Shown: positions 1 through 8,787, counted from the stretch's first letter. The stretch is DNA of 20,055 bases from CAJBLF01 sp041663325 (GCA_041663325.1 JBAZRN010000021.1:1-20055), one strand, 5' to 3'. Notes: a model not told the origin generated them from the letters alone. Translations and numbers: made by a program.

Positions 1-96
1 AGACTGTTAGATTATTAGACTGTTAGATTATTAGACTGTTAGATTATTAGACTGTTAGATTATTAGACTGTTAGATTATTAGACTGTTAGATTATT
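1..96. repeat. Six perfect tandem copies of a 16-bp unit
   Basis: The unit agactgttagattatt is repeated six times without a mismatch. The array begins at the window edge, so its true length is unknown. It contains no arms that pair well and no unique spacers, so it is not a CRISPR array. Perfect identity suggests recent slippage or expansion and possible copy-number variation between strains. Confidence 0.95.
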
Positions 97-150
97 AGAT
101 TCCTAAGCTTCTAAGCTTCTAGAGTCCTAAGCTTCTAAGTATCTAATTAG
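97..150. repeat. Degenerate ctaagcttctaag repeats
   Basis: Directly after the 16-bp array, short blocks of the form cctaagcttctaag recur about three times, with the related tail aagtatctaa. Similar text (ctaagcatctaa, taggagcttagg) occurs at 9585-9650, so this looks like a dispersed low-complexity intergenic family. No function can be assigned. Confidence 0.6.
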
Positions 151-152
151 TG

Positions 153-180
153 TTGCAAGTTTTGGACAAATATATATAGT
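153..180 (+). promoter_or_regulatory. Putative promoter of the 209 gene
   Basis: A -35-like TTGCAA (153-158) and a -10-like TATAGT (175-180) are separated by 16 bp. Transcription would start near 187, leaving a leader of about 22 nt before the ATG at 209. The same TTGNAA, 16-bp, TATA layout precedes several other genes in this window, which adds weight. Confidence 0.5.
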
Positions 181-208
181 ATTTTGTCTTTATTTTGTTT
201 GTATACCG

Positions 209-661
209 ATGAGATTTATCAAAAGACTTGTTTTTGTTATTATCCTCTTGCTGATAGCGTTTTTTATCTATCGTTTGATCAATCCTACAGCCGCTAAACA
301 GCTTTTGTTTGATATTAAAACGTTTTCTAATGATAAGATATGAACTCATTTTTCTCTTAGTGGCGAGATTCTTATTGCTTCATGAGTAGTTCTAGATGAA
401 ACAGGTATTGTTTTAGAAGAAACATGAGCTCTACAAGAACTCACTGGTGATGAAGAACTTTTGCTTAATGCTGCGGAATTTTCCTGAGAAAGTTTGGACA
501 CAACAAATTCAACTGCATGAACAAACTCAAAAACACAAACAACTTCATCTACAACTTCGACTCAGACTCAGACTCAGACAACAACATCTTCTTCATCAAA
601 AAAACTTTCAGACCAAGAAAATCGTGATATGAAAAATTTACTTGAAAACTTTGGGAATTAA
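209..661 (+). CDS. Membrane-anchored Thr/Ser-rich protein of unknown function
   Basis: This is a 150-aa protein that stays open only with TGA read as Gly. Residues 1-22 are a basic N-terminus followed by a strongly hydrophobic helix, giving a signal anchor or uncleaved signal peptide. The middle carries acidic and hydrophobic beta-like segments such as LSGEILIASG. A low-complexity stretch of T, S and Q follows at about residues 105-128, and the C-terminus is a short charged helix ending LLENFGN. The low-complexity part looks like an extracytoplasmic linker. I recognise no family. The start is the first ATG after the putative promoter and has no Shine-Dalgarno. The next gene, gatA, begins 82 nt downstream on the same strand, so co-transcription is possible but gatA may have its own promoter. 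Confidence 0.75.
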
Positions 662-743
662 TATTTAGCTTAAAGCTTGAAGCTTGATGCCATTCCTTTG
701 GCAGGTAAACTTAAGGCTTAATTTAGTTTTATAGTAGCATAAT
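662..743. repeat. Intergenic TTAAAGC-type heptamer repeats
   Basis: The 82-nt gap before gatA holds agcttaaagcttgaagcttga (668-688). It is one of several short intergenic clusters of AGCTTAA/TTAAAGC words, the others being near 14531-14560 and 17692-17722. It also holds a small inverted repeat, GCCA and TGGC around ttcctt (689-702). A TATAGT at 730-735 lies 8 nt before the gatA ATG, so gatA could be transcribed with almost no leader, but no convincing -35 is visible. Confidence 0.45.
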
Positions 744-2186
744 ATGGATATAACACTTAAAGACTATATAAACAATGATGATGTAAAAGCTCATGATGTC
801 GTTCATAAATATCTGACAACAGCAAAAAAACTTAATGCTGACTATTTTTCTTTTGTAAGATTCCATGAAGACTATGTGAAAACTCATGTTGACCAGTTTG
901 CTTCGAGACCGTTGAAAGCTGCGCCTATTGGCATCAAAGATATTATTTTTACTCAGGACTATATCACTTCATGCGGATCTAAAATGCTTGAAAACTATGT
1001 AAGTCCGTATAGCGCAACCTGTTTTTTGAACTTGGAAAAGAATTGATGACTGATGATAGGAAAAACAAATATGGATGAATTCGCGATGTGATCCACTACG
1101 GAAAGTTCTTATTTTTGAAAGACAATAAGTATCTATGGAACTAATAGAACTCCTGGATGAAGTTCTGGATGATCTGCTAATGCGGTTGCTTCCGGAGCGT
1201 GTATTGCTGCGTTGGGAACCGATACGGGATGAAGTATTCGTCAACCTGCCGCATGGTGTAATATTGTAGGTATGAAGCCAACATATGGAATGGTTTCTCG
1301 TTATGGTGTACAATCCATGGCATCGAGTTTAGACCAAGTTGGTGTGATGACTAAAACGGTAGATGATGCTGAGATATTATTACAAGCTATTGCAGGATTT
1401 GATGCCAAAGATTCGCAGAGCGACCCAAGGTCGGATGATTTCGTAAATGATAAAAAGAATTTTGATGAAAAATCAGTGAAAAAATTTAAAATATGAGTAC
1501 CCAAAGAAGCCTTATGAGAAGGATTAGATCCTCAGATAAAAAGAATATTCTTAGATGCAGTTGAAAAACTTCGCACAGAATGAGTTGTCGTGGATGATAT
1601 CAATTTGCCTATGCTTGCCTATTCTGTGCCCATGTATTATACGCTTATGTCAGCAGAAGTGAGTACTAATCTTGCAAGGTTTGATGGGATAAAATTCGGT
1701 TTACAATCAGATAGCATGGATGCTGATACTGTTCAGAAATATTATCAATTGATTAGATCTGCGTGATTTGGTGAAGAAGCAAAAAGAAGAATCTTGCTTG
1801 GTACCTTTGTTCTCAGCTCAGCAAACTACAAGTGATATTATCTCAAAGCACAGAAAGCAAGAGAGGAGTTGCAGGCAGAATTTGATACAATATTTGCGAC
1901 ATATGATATTATCCTTACACCAACAGTACCGGAGGTTGCATGGAAACTTGGTTCAAGAACTGATGATCCGCTTAAAGTGTATTTAGCAGATATGTATACG
2001 ATACCAGCGAATATGTGAGGGTTGCCAGCGATGTCGATACCAATGGGAATGGTAGAAGATGACCCCAACGGATCGGGGCAACCGGAGATGATGCCGACAG
2101 GTATTCAATTAATGGCACAGAAACGAGCTGAAAAGAAGCTTTTTGGCTTTGGTAGATATCTTGAAAAATTAATGAAAAGTGAATAG
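744..2186 (+). CDS. gatA: Glutamyl-tRNA(Gln)/aspartyl-tRNA(Asn) amidotransferase subunit A
   Basis: This is a 480-aa protein, close to the family norm of about 485. It is the amidase subunit of GatCAB, which hydrolyses glutamine and passes ammonia to GatB to convert mischarged Glu-tRNA(Gln) to Gln-tRNA(Gln). The Ser-cis-Ser-Lys triad is in place: Lys65 in PIGIKD, Ser140 in GGSSGGS and Ser164 in TGGSIRQPA. The 99- and 24-residue spacings match the family. With a standard code the gene is shattered by TGA. With TGA as Gly it is intact, and G139, G143 and G163 of the signature are TGA codons, the clearest proof of recoding in the window. It ends at TAG. GatB and GatC are not in the window. The following genes are two tRNAs. 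Confidence 0.97.
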
Positions 2187-2261
2187 TGAAAAGTGTCGGA
2201 ATTTTGTATAAATTATTCATTCGTTTTTCACTTTTAGTTATTCGTTATTAATTATATTTAT

Positions 2262-2333
2262 GATCCGGTCGTTCAGTGGATAGGACACAATCCTGCGAAG
2301 ATTGGAACCCAGGTTCGACTCCTGGTCGGGTCA
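2262..2333 (+). tRNA. tRNA-Arg (anticodon GCG)
   Basis: This is a 72-nt cloverleaf. The acceptor gatccgg pairs with tcgggtc, the D stem gttc with ggac, the anticodon stem caatc with gattg, and the T stem ccagg with cctgg around ttcgact. The anticodon loop is ctgcgaa, giving GCG (2295-2297), which reads CGC and CGU. A20 in the D loop and C35 fit arginine identity, and the discriminator is A. CCA is not encoded. Most bacteria use ACG, edited to ICG, for this box, so G34 is unusual. Confidence 0.92.
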
Positions 2334-2338
2334 GATAT

Positions 2339-2412
2339 GGGTGATTAGCTCAGTTGGCTAGAGCGTTTGCTTGACGTGCAAGAGGCCACAGGTTCGAGTC
2401 CTGTATCACCCA
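2339..2412 (+). tRNA. tRNA-Val (anticodon GAC)
   Basis: This is a 74-nt cloverleaf. The acceptor gggtgat pairs with atcaccc, the D stem gctc with gagc, and the anticodon stem tttgc with gcaag, with one T-G pair. The anticodon loop ttgacgt gives GAC, reading GUC and GUU. The T arm is acagg, ttcgagt, cctgt and the discriminator is A. CCA is not encoded. It starts 5 nt after tRNA-Arg, so the two are probably processed from one transcript. Confidence 0.95.
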
Positions 2413-2449
2413 GATTTAAAAATTAGACAAATTAACTATACTATTCAAT

Positions 2450-2521
2450 TGGTTAGCTCCGATATATCGAGATGATGTGCAGAAGGTCGCCCCGGAATCC
2501 TCCGAGGTATCGTCCAGACTT
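2450..2521 (+). other. GC-rich structured stretch, possible small RNA or 5' leader
   Basis: Between the tRNAs and the 2581 gene lies a GC-rich block in otherwise AT-rich DNA. It contains the perfect palindrome cgatatatcg. It also contains a hairpin with arms ccccgga and tccgagg (one mismatch, loop atcc), flanked by ggtcg and cgtcc that can extend it. It ends in a run of A. It matches none of SRP RNA, tmRNA or RNase P by their conserved cores. It could be a small RNA processed with the tRNAs, or the leader of the following gene. The boundaries are approximate. Confidence 0.35.
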
Positions 2522-2580
2522 AAAAAAACAAAAACAAAAAGTATTCTTACGATATGCTTTTTATTTTTTTTTATATCTGT

Positions 2581-3459
2581 ATGTCTAGAAAAGATAAAAA
2601 ATCAGAAAATAATATTATATCTAAATGATTGTTATGAGATGGATGATTGCTTTCCGAGGAAGAGAAGCTTTCTAATAAACAAAAACTAATGAAATTGTTT
2701 TTGACTTCTGAATTGAAATTTAAGAACAAAAAACTCTGGAAACCGCTCAGTTCTGCTAAGGAAAATATTATTAAAAATTTTCATGATGGATGATGTGATT
2801 CTATAGATATAGACAAACTTTTTTGGATATATTTTGATAAGGATAAGGATAAGGATGTGTTTATCCCAGATCACATAAAATCTCGTCTTCCTCAATATAA
2901 GGTTTTCATTAATGCTATGCCTAATGATCGTATGCTTTTTGTACATGAATATTTTTCTATATTGAAACATATTAGAACTGGCATAGAGCCTTTTGTTACA
3001 CAAGTAAGACCCTTGCTTCAATTAACTAAGACATATACTCGTAACGAATTACATAAAGATTGATCTGACGAAATGTATTCTGGTTTTGAAAATGAAGAAC
3101 ACGAGGAAAAATATCATAAGCTTGCTAAGGAAAGATTTGCTTGATTATTATTGGTACAAAATGACGTTGAACATAACCAACAGAAATATGATCGAGATCG
3201 ATTTCAGCAAGAACTCAGCGTTATTTCAGATACATGGCAAGAAAATGATCATAAAAAATTGATTGTGTTTGCTGTCCTTGGTATACATTATTTTGATAAA
3301 AAAAATCTTGTGTTTGATGCTTTTACGTCTGCTCAGCTTAAAATGGGAATATCTTTTGCTTTGCCATGATACATGCCTGATGCTACTTCTTTGACTTTAG
3401 AAGAGTTTCTTATTATTATACAACAGCTTAATTTCAAAAAATATTTTTTTGCCCTATAG
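2581..3459 (+). CDS. Hypothetical protein, 292 aa
   Basis: The frame is open from ATG 2581 to TAG 3457-3459 when TGA is read as Gly (for example KGLLGDGG near residue 16). An in-frame TAA at 2521 limits the start, and no other ATG lies between. There is no Shine-Dalgarno. The protein is soluble, charged and mostly helical, with a short DKDKDKD run near residue 89 and no signal peptide or membrane segment. The C-terminal third (LIVFAVLGIHYFD to the end) is more hydrophobic and looks like a folded domain. I recognise no family. It is followed directly by an intrinsic terminator and converges on the primase-like gene on the other strand. Confidence 0.7.
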
Positions 3460-3476
3460 AAAAAATAGAACGAAGA

Positions 3477-3517
3477 AAGCCACTCGTAGTCTAAAGAAAT
3501 ACAGTGAGTGGCTTTTT
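3477..3517. terminator. Intrinsic terminator between convergent genes
   Basis: The arms aagccactc (3477-3485) and gagtggctt (3506-3514) form a perfect 9-bp stem with a 20-nt loop, followed by TTTT on the plus strand. On the minus strand a T-rich run also follows the stem, so it may serve both the 2581 gene and the minus-strand gene whose TAA is at 3517-3519. Confidence 0.85.
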
Positions 3518-4389
3518 TAGTTTAATTTTAATAGTGATATATAGTGGTTTATATCTTTCCAAATTGTTTCTGGAGTCAATTTTTGGAGTTTACTGATAAG
3601 TTTTGTATCGGTAAGCTCTTTTTGGCTGACAGGAACGGTAATACCATCTATGGTTTTGCTGTTTTTGATATGCAATGAAAATGGGCATCTCGCTAATTTT
3701 CCTGGAGGCGTATTGCTCGTATCCAAAATAATCGCTCATTTTTTTCTTTCATGGCCAGCTAGGACTTTCAGCTTAGTCGCTTTGCTTACTTTTTCTGCTC
3801 GTCTGGAGATGAAGCTATGTTCCTTGCCTTTGCCGTAACTTAGATACCTGTCATAAAATGTATGATTTACTTTATCTTTTAATAATAAATAGATATGGAA
3901 ACTTGACCCAGTTCGGAGAATCAATGATTTGTAATCGATAAGTTTCGTGAATTGTTCATCAGATAAAATTATTTTTATCAATTCATTCGCTACTTTTCTT
4001 GCGTCATCTATAGGATTACTCTGTCTATCTATATCGATGAAAATCCTATCAATAGCGTTTCCGTATTCATTGTTGCAAGCATAAAAGAAATTAATCAACT
4101 TTCTTGGAACAAAATATTGCCATAACAATATTTGCTTTGGAGTGAGTTGGTCTTTTGCTTCATCGAGATGATGATTGGTTCTAAGCTGCAAAAAATTGTC
4201 GTCGATTTCTTTGAAGTCATCGATAAAGAGCGGAGTATTTTTTGTTCCTCTTTTGAGCAAAACAAATTTTTCGCCGATGATCTTGCTTGCAAGCTCTTTA
4301 TTTTTGAGCAAATTTTGTAGGTAAGGAGCTACTTTCCTATATCGTCATAAGACATCTAGGTTCCCATAAGGATGAAGAAAATCAGGCAT
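3517..4389 (-). CDS. Archaeo-eukaryotic-type primase-polymerase, LigD PolDom-like
   Basis: This 290-aa protein matches the polymerase domain of LigD and other AEP primases. A FYACNNEYGN entry segment is at about 102-111. Motif I is IFIDID, with metal-binding Asp119 and Asp121. Motif II is RTGSSFHIYL, with His165. Motif III is AIILDTSN, with Asp223, followed by KLARCPFSLH and a TVPVSQKEL tail like the PolDom 'APYSLR...VSTPL.W.EL' pattern. Such enzymes make primers or fill gaps with NTPs or dNTPs. No ligase, nuclease or helicase domain is attached, and no Ku or ligase gene is in the window. ATG 4389 gives a sensible N-terminus (MPDFLHPYG). TGA is read as Gly at 3736-3738 and 4345-4347. The fold assignment is strong, but the role (repair, or replication of an element) is inference. 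Confidence 0.8.
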
Positions 4390-4420
4390 GATTAGACTAA
4401 CAGATTAAAGAATTAATGAA

Positions 4421-4981
4421 TTATATTTTTTTGTTGTGTTTTATTCTTTCCTGAATCCTTTGTTTATCAAGGATTTTTTTCGCTTTCTTGTAATTGATAT
4501 GATTGTATTTTTTATCTACAATCAATATATGTTCTGGTGGATATGTCTTATATTTCGTTTGTAATGTTTGTGGTGTATCAAACTGTTTTTTGGTAATTTT
4601 TTCTCGTTCTCATAATCTATTTTTTACATTTTTATGTACATTTCTTTTCCAATAGGTATCCGTCTCTTTGTCGTGATATATTGCTATGATGTCTCTCATA
4701 AGGTCTCGTTTATCTATTACATCAAAATGTGTTTTTTGCCGTTCAAATTGTAGAGAATCTTGATTTTTTTCGTTTTTTACTTCTTTTTGAGCTTTCATTG
4801 CCTTTTTTCCTCCTATACTTTGTAATAAATCATTATTTTGAGCTTGAAGGTTTTTTGTAAGGGGAAGCGCAGAAATTAATGTTATCAATAAACCATTGCG
4901 TATTTTCTTTACCACTGAGAAATACTTTTCTTTTTTTATGTTTTTATTTTCATCTGTATTCTCAGTCATTTCTCTCTGCAT
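4421..4981 (-). CDS. Small exported or membrane-anchored basic protein
   Basis: This is 186 aa from ATG 4981; an alternative ATG at 4969 is preceded by agagaga. After a charged N-terminus there is a hydrophobic segment (GLLITLISALPLTKNLQAQ, about residues 37-55) that looks like a signal peptide or anchor with cleavage near AQ. The rest is very rich in Lys, Gln and Asn, with the aromatic/basic pattern DTYWKRNVHKNVKNRLG. It ends in a basic helix. The frame passes one TGA (4610-4612), read as Gly. It starts 22 nt after the 681-aa gene stops, so the two are probably co-transcribed. No family is recognised. Confidence 0.7.
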
Positions 4982-5003
4982 TATTTTACTGCAAAAAATA
5001 AAA

Positions 5004-7049
5004 CTATTTAGAAGCCAAAGCCATATTATCAATAAATGTCTGATCAAGCTGATTGTATTTTTTTACAAATCCAGTAAGGTTTTTGCCCTCTACGAGGGTA
5101 TCTTCTACTGTATTTGTGTAAGTGTTTGTATTTATCAAATCTGGCTTTGTATATTGATTATTTACTTTAACTGTTTGATAACAATTAAATTGTTTACTGA
5201 ATTCTATTATTGCGTTTTTTTTTCTGCCTATTATTTGTTCATCTATGTTTGGTGGGCTAATGTTTTCGGGAAAATTCTTTTTTATTTCTTTTTTTCGTTC
5301 TTCTTCTTTGTCTTTTATATAATTGTTCTTTTTTAAAAGGGCATAATTATCATTTATTATTGCGTTATCTATTTTTTCGTATGTATTATCCAGTGCATTT
5401 TGTATGATGCTATATAATTCGGGATCCATTAAAATCTTATAAAGATCTTTTTCATTTTCTTTTGGTCCGATATACCTGATAATTTCAATAGATTTTTTTT
5501 GCTCTTCCAATGCTTTTTCTGTATTTTTTTTGTTATTTGAAATAATAGGCATGAGTAACTGATTTGTTACGGATGTATATTCCTTGTTTCCGATGAAATT
5601 TTTATCAATAATGTTTTTCACATCATCTTGAGTTATGAATGTATAAATTGATTTTACATTTTCATTTGTATTTGTTAATTGTGTATTTGTCACATCAATT
5701 GTCGGCTTGTTGAGATTATTAAATACATCTATTTCATTGATATCTGCTACTTTCCATATCGGCCCTTCTGTTGTATTGGTAGTTGCTCACAGGGAAAGTT
5801 GTACAAACATATATGGACGATTTACCTCTGTTTTTGGATATGTAGGATCCAAGTCTTTTGTTCTTCCATAATTTGGATTGAGAGCGAAAACCTTGATATA
5901 ATCGTGCGCTTTTCTGATTGTTTCTGGTGAGAAAATTTTCTTGGTTTCTGTTGTTGTCGTGGGAGGTGTGGGAGGTGTTTTTTCTGTTATTTCTTCTTTG
6001 AGAGCTATTTTTGTTCATCTGTATTCTGGACCTTTTTCTTTGTTTACCTCGCTGCTGAATATAAATTTAGAAAGATTATTTTTTATTATCTTATTTTTGT
6101 CAGAGGCTTTGTTTATACCCTCCAATATTCTTCTATATCATAAGATGTAGTTTTCTGTGTATCATGGCTGATTTTTTTCTTTGGCTATAATATCTGGCTT
6201 GTTCTTTATTTTATAAGCGGTAGGCAAAATATCCTCTAATCACATGGTTTTTATGATTTGATCATATTGGTCTTCGTTATTTTTCTTTGATTTTTCACTA
6301 TTATAAATATTAGCATCCGTGAATCAGGTTATCTCAATATACATATTCGGATTATCTCCTATTTTTCCTAACATTCATTCTATATCGTTGATTTGCTTTT
6401 CATTGAAATCTGTTTCACCTAAATTTAGACCAATCTGATCGTTTTCTAAAAGTGTTTTAGTTGTTGTGATATCTTGTCATGGAGTTCATGGAATGGTATA
6501 TGTGTTTGTTTCTAATGTATTTTCTACGAGTTTTTTGTAATTTGGATTGTTTTTGTACGCTATGATAAGCTGTTCCTCTTTTTGCTGGAAAGATATGGTT
6601 TTTGTCGGATTTCATATTGCTTTTTGATATGCTAAATAAGCTGTTCGATAATTATTTATAATATTATTTATTTGATCTAACGTGTTTATTCTTTCGTTTT
6701 CTGTGATTTCTGTTTTAATCTGATCTGTCAACTCTTTATATTGTTTTCATAATTCAAAAACCTTCTTTTCATATTTGAGTGTTGTTATTTCTCTTTGTGT
6801 TTGTTGGTTGGCTTTTTCGTACAAAGCTTTGCTTGCTTTAAATTCTGATGAATTTTCATCCTGAGTGTTTAAGTTTTGTGCAATAATATTTTTTATTCAA
6901 TCTATTTTCATAATTTTGTCAGCAATTTTTTCCCATTCTTCGGGATTGGTTTTGTATTTTTCCGCTACAATTTTAAAATCTACCGAACCGACCTTTTTGT
7001 CTGTTTGTTCTGTTGTTTTCAATTCTCCTAATAATTCTCCTCCTGCCAT
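5004..7049 (-). CDS. 681-aa protein with an OmpA-like segment
   Basis: This is a continuous frame from ATG 7049 to TAA 5004, with about ten TGA codons read as Gly. The first 190 residues are charged and helical. Around 205-330 there is an OmpA-C-like pattern: GLNLGETDFNEKQINDIEGM, then MYIEITGFTDAN (GFTD at 242-245, where the family has GHTD), then a long insertion and NYILGYRRILEGI, which resembles the NxxLSxxRA helix. A TPPTPPTTTT linker follows at about 360, then a domain with KVFALNPNYGR and YMFVQLSLGA, and a coiled, Lys-rich C-terminal part. No signal peptide is visible, which is odd for a peptidoglycan-binding domain. It could be a scaffold or a surface protein exported by another route. 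The OmpA call is tentative; the CDS itself is secure. Confidence 0.8.
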
Positions 7050-7073
7050 GATATGGTAATAATAAATAAACTT

Positions 7074-7364
7074 TTATAATGCTTGTAAAAGAATATCCAG
7101 GTTTTTTAGATCTTCTTCGTCTTTTTTTTTGGATTTTATCTCCATTTCTTTTATTTTTTCTAAAATTTCTACTCATTTCTTCAATTTTTCTATACTTTCT
7201 TTGTCCTTTATATCTTTCATGCTATTGTTGAAAATAGTGATTATTTGGTCTAACGTTTCTTCATTTATTTCTGTGTGTTGCAATATTATCGCCAAATTAT
7301 CAGCTATTGGAGAGATTCATTTGAGTGCTTCGAATACTTGGAGCACATAATCCTTTTTTGTCAT
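7074..7364 (-). CDS. Small helical protein, 96 aa
   Basis: This runs from ATG 7364 to TAA 7074, with two TGA codons read as Gly (ALKGIS and KKGVEI). It is almost entirely helical, with a Lys/Glu-rich coiled coil in the second half, and ends NLDILLQAL. The 111-aa protein encoded two genes upstream ends in the similar DPDQLLQNI after a comparable coiled coil, so the two may be paralogues or share a C-terminal docking tail. It starts 26 nt after the WG-repeat gene and ends 24 nt before the 681-aa gene, which fits one operon. Function unknown. Confidence 0.7.
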
Positions 7365-7390
7365 TTGTAATGTATTGCAATAAATAAAAG

Positions 7391-8368
7391 CTATTCTATT
7401 TTGAATGAGTCTATTATTTCTCATTTTTTGTTTAAGACTCACCATTTTTTATCCAATTTGCATGCGACATTTCATTCTTTTGTGAAATAGATAGACTCGT
7501 ATATTGGTTCGATGATTTGATTCCCTTTGGAATCCAACATTCCCCATTTTCCTTGTTCTTTGAATTTAATAACTGCTGGTTTGTCTGATGAAACTTCTAA
7601 TCCCTCATAGCTTGCTTCTAACATAATATTTCCTTGCCTATCTGTAATCTCTAGTCTTGTGTTTTTTCCATCTTTAGCGGTGCGAATTTCTGTTATTTCT
7701 TCTTCAATTTTTGTTGCTTCAGTTTTGTTTCATTCTGTTTTTGGTGCATTTCCTACTTTATTAGATACATCTTCTATTTTCTCTTTAGTTTCTTTAGTTT
7801 TTGCTTGTTCTAATTTTGCCGCTAGATCTAATTTTATTTGGTCAGCTTTTGCTTGATCGGATTTTACTTGCTCTAACCTTACTTGATCAGCTTTTGCTTG
7901 TTCTGTTGCTTTTTTTGATTCTTCTTCTTTCTTTTTTTCATCAAATATTTTTTCTACTTCTGTTGTCGCATTTTTAGCTTTCTCATCAAATTGTTTTTTG
8001 ATTTCTGTTAACGCATTTTTTGTTTTTTCTGTGATAGTTTTCCCTTCTTTGGTGATTCTTGTCTCTCCGTTGCCATAAAATTCATAAGATATATCATCAA
8101 CACTTATCTTGTAATTCTTTTGGTCTGTTCGTTTGTATGTCCCCTTTGTCATTGGCAAATCTTTTAGTGTCGTGATTATGATAGTTTCTTCTTTCTCTTT
8201 TTCTTTGCTTTTTTCTTCTTCAATAGCTTTTTTGCTCAGCATTCATTGAGTAGTATCTGGATTTGTTTCCTGATCACTCAAATTTTTAGCTAATTCAGCT
8301 TCTTTTTTAGCTATATCTATAATCGTTTTTATTTGTTCTATATTCTTGTTCCCTGTGTTTGTTGTCAT
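7391..8368 (-). CDS. Coiled-coil protein with C-terminal WG repeats
   Basis: This is 325 aa from ATG 8368 to TAG 7391. The N-terminal 110 residues are charged, with a small beta-rich patch (ISYEFYGNGETRI). Residues about 110-200 are a long Ala/Lys/Gln/Asp coiled coil with repeated AKADQ and KSDQ units. The C-terminal 70 residues hold two WG repeats: GKWGMLDSKGNQIIEPIYE (Trp275) and KKWGVLNKKGEII (Trp309), spaced 34 residues apart. WG repeats are a protein-interaction or envelope-associated module. TGA is read as Gly several times, including just before and inside the repeat region. No signal peptide is visible. It is the second gene of the minus-strand operon. Confidence 0.82.
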
Positions 8369-8391
8369 GATTATATATAAAAGGATAAAAA

Positions 8392-8727
8392 TTATATATT
8401 TTGTAATAATTGATCTGGATCTTCTCCTTGTTTTTCCTCTTTTTCTTTTTGTTTGATACTGTCTATGTTTTGTTTCATCTTTTCGAAACTTAACATTTCT
8501 AGTTTATGGCTCTCTTCTCTTTTTTTTTCAGCTAATTCTATGATTTCTTTATATATGGTCATCAGAAGTTTGTCTGAAGGCTCATTGATTGTCTGGATAT
8601 TTTCGTAGACATATTTGAAGTTATCATTACTGTCCTGTAGTATTTTGAGCATTTCCAAAACTATTTCGTATTTTTGATCGTTTGGCAATCCGCTAAAATC
8701 TTGGAGTTTCTTTTCTGTCGGTTTCAT
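8392..8727 (-). CDS. Small coiled-coil protein, 111 aa, first gene of operon
   Basis: ATG 8727 is preferred over the in-frame TTG at 8742 because it starts MKPTEKKL and lies about 25 nt after the predicted transcription start. The protein is helical throughout. The C-terminal half is a Lys/Glu/Met coiled coil (ELAEKKREESHKLEML onward), ending EDPDQLLQNI, similar in kind to the end of the 96-aa protein in the same operon. There are no membrane segments and no Cys. Function unknown. Unusually for this window, its reading frame contains no TGA. Confidence 0.72.
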   Translation of the reverse strand: MKPTEKKLQDFSGLPNDQKYEIVLEMLKILQDSNDNFKYVYENIQTINEPSDKLLMTIYKEIIELAEKKREESHKLEMLSFEKMKQNIDSIKQKEKEEKQGEDPDQLLQNI

Positions 8728-8758
8728 GATTTTTGAGAGCAAATAAAATTACGTTCTA

Positions 8759-8787
8759 ATTATATGGTAAATGATGAAATTTGTCAA
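8759..8787 (-). promoter_or_regulatory. Consensus promoter of the 8727-to-3517 gene run
   Basis: On the minus strand TTGACA (8782-8787) and TATAAT (8759-8764) are separated by 17 bp, a perfect match to the sigma-70 consensus in both boxes. Transcription should start near 8752, about 25 nt before the ATG at 8727. It is the best promoter in the window and suggests high expression of the operon. Confidence 0.85.

Noticed and set aside
1..96. CRISPR array
   Set aside because: The copies are contiguous 16-bp units with no spacers and no cas genes nearby.
744..2186. gatA as a pseudogene broken by many stops
   Set aside because: All interruptions are TGA, and they fall on conserved glycines; no TAA or TAG interrupts the frame.
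2450..2521. SRP RNA, tmRNA or RNase P RNA
   Set aside because: The conserved cores (for example the GGAAG.AGCA SRP loop) are absent on both strands.
4896..5336. Plus-strand Phe-rich frame resembling a membrane protein
   Set aside because: It is the complement of Lys-rich minus-strand coding sequence, which gives poly-Phe artefacts.
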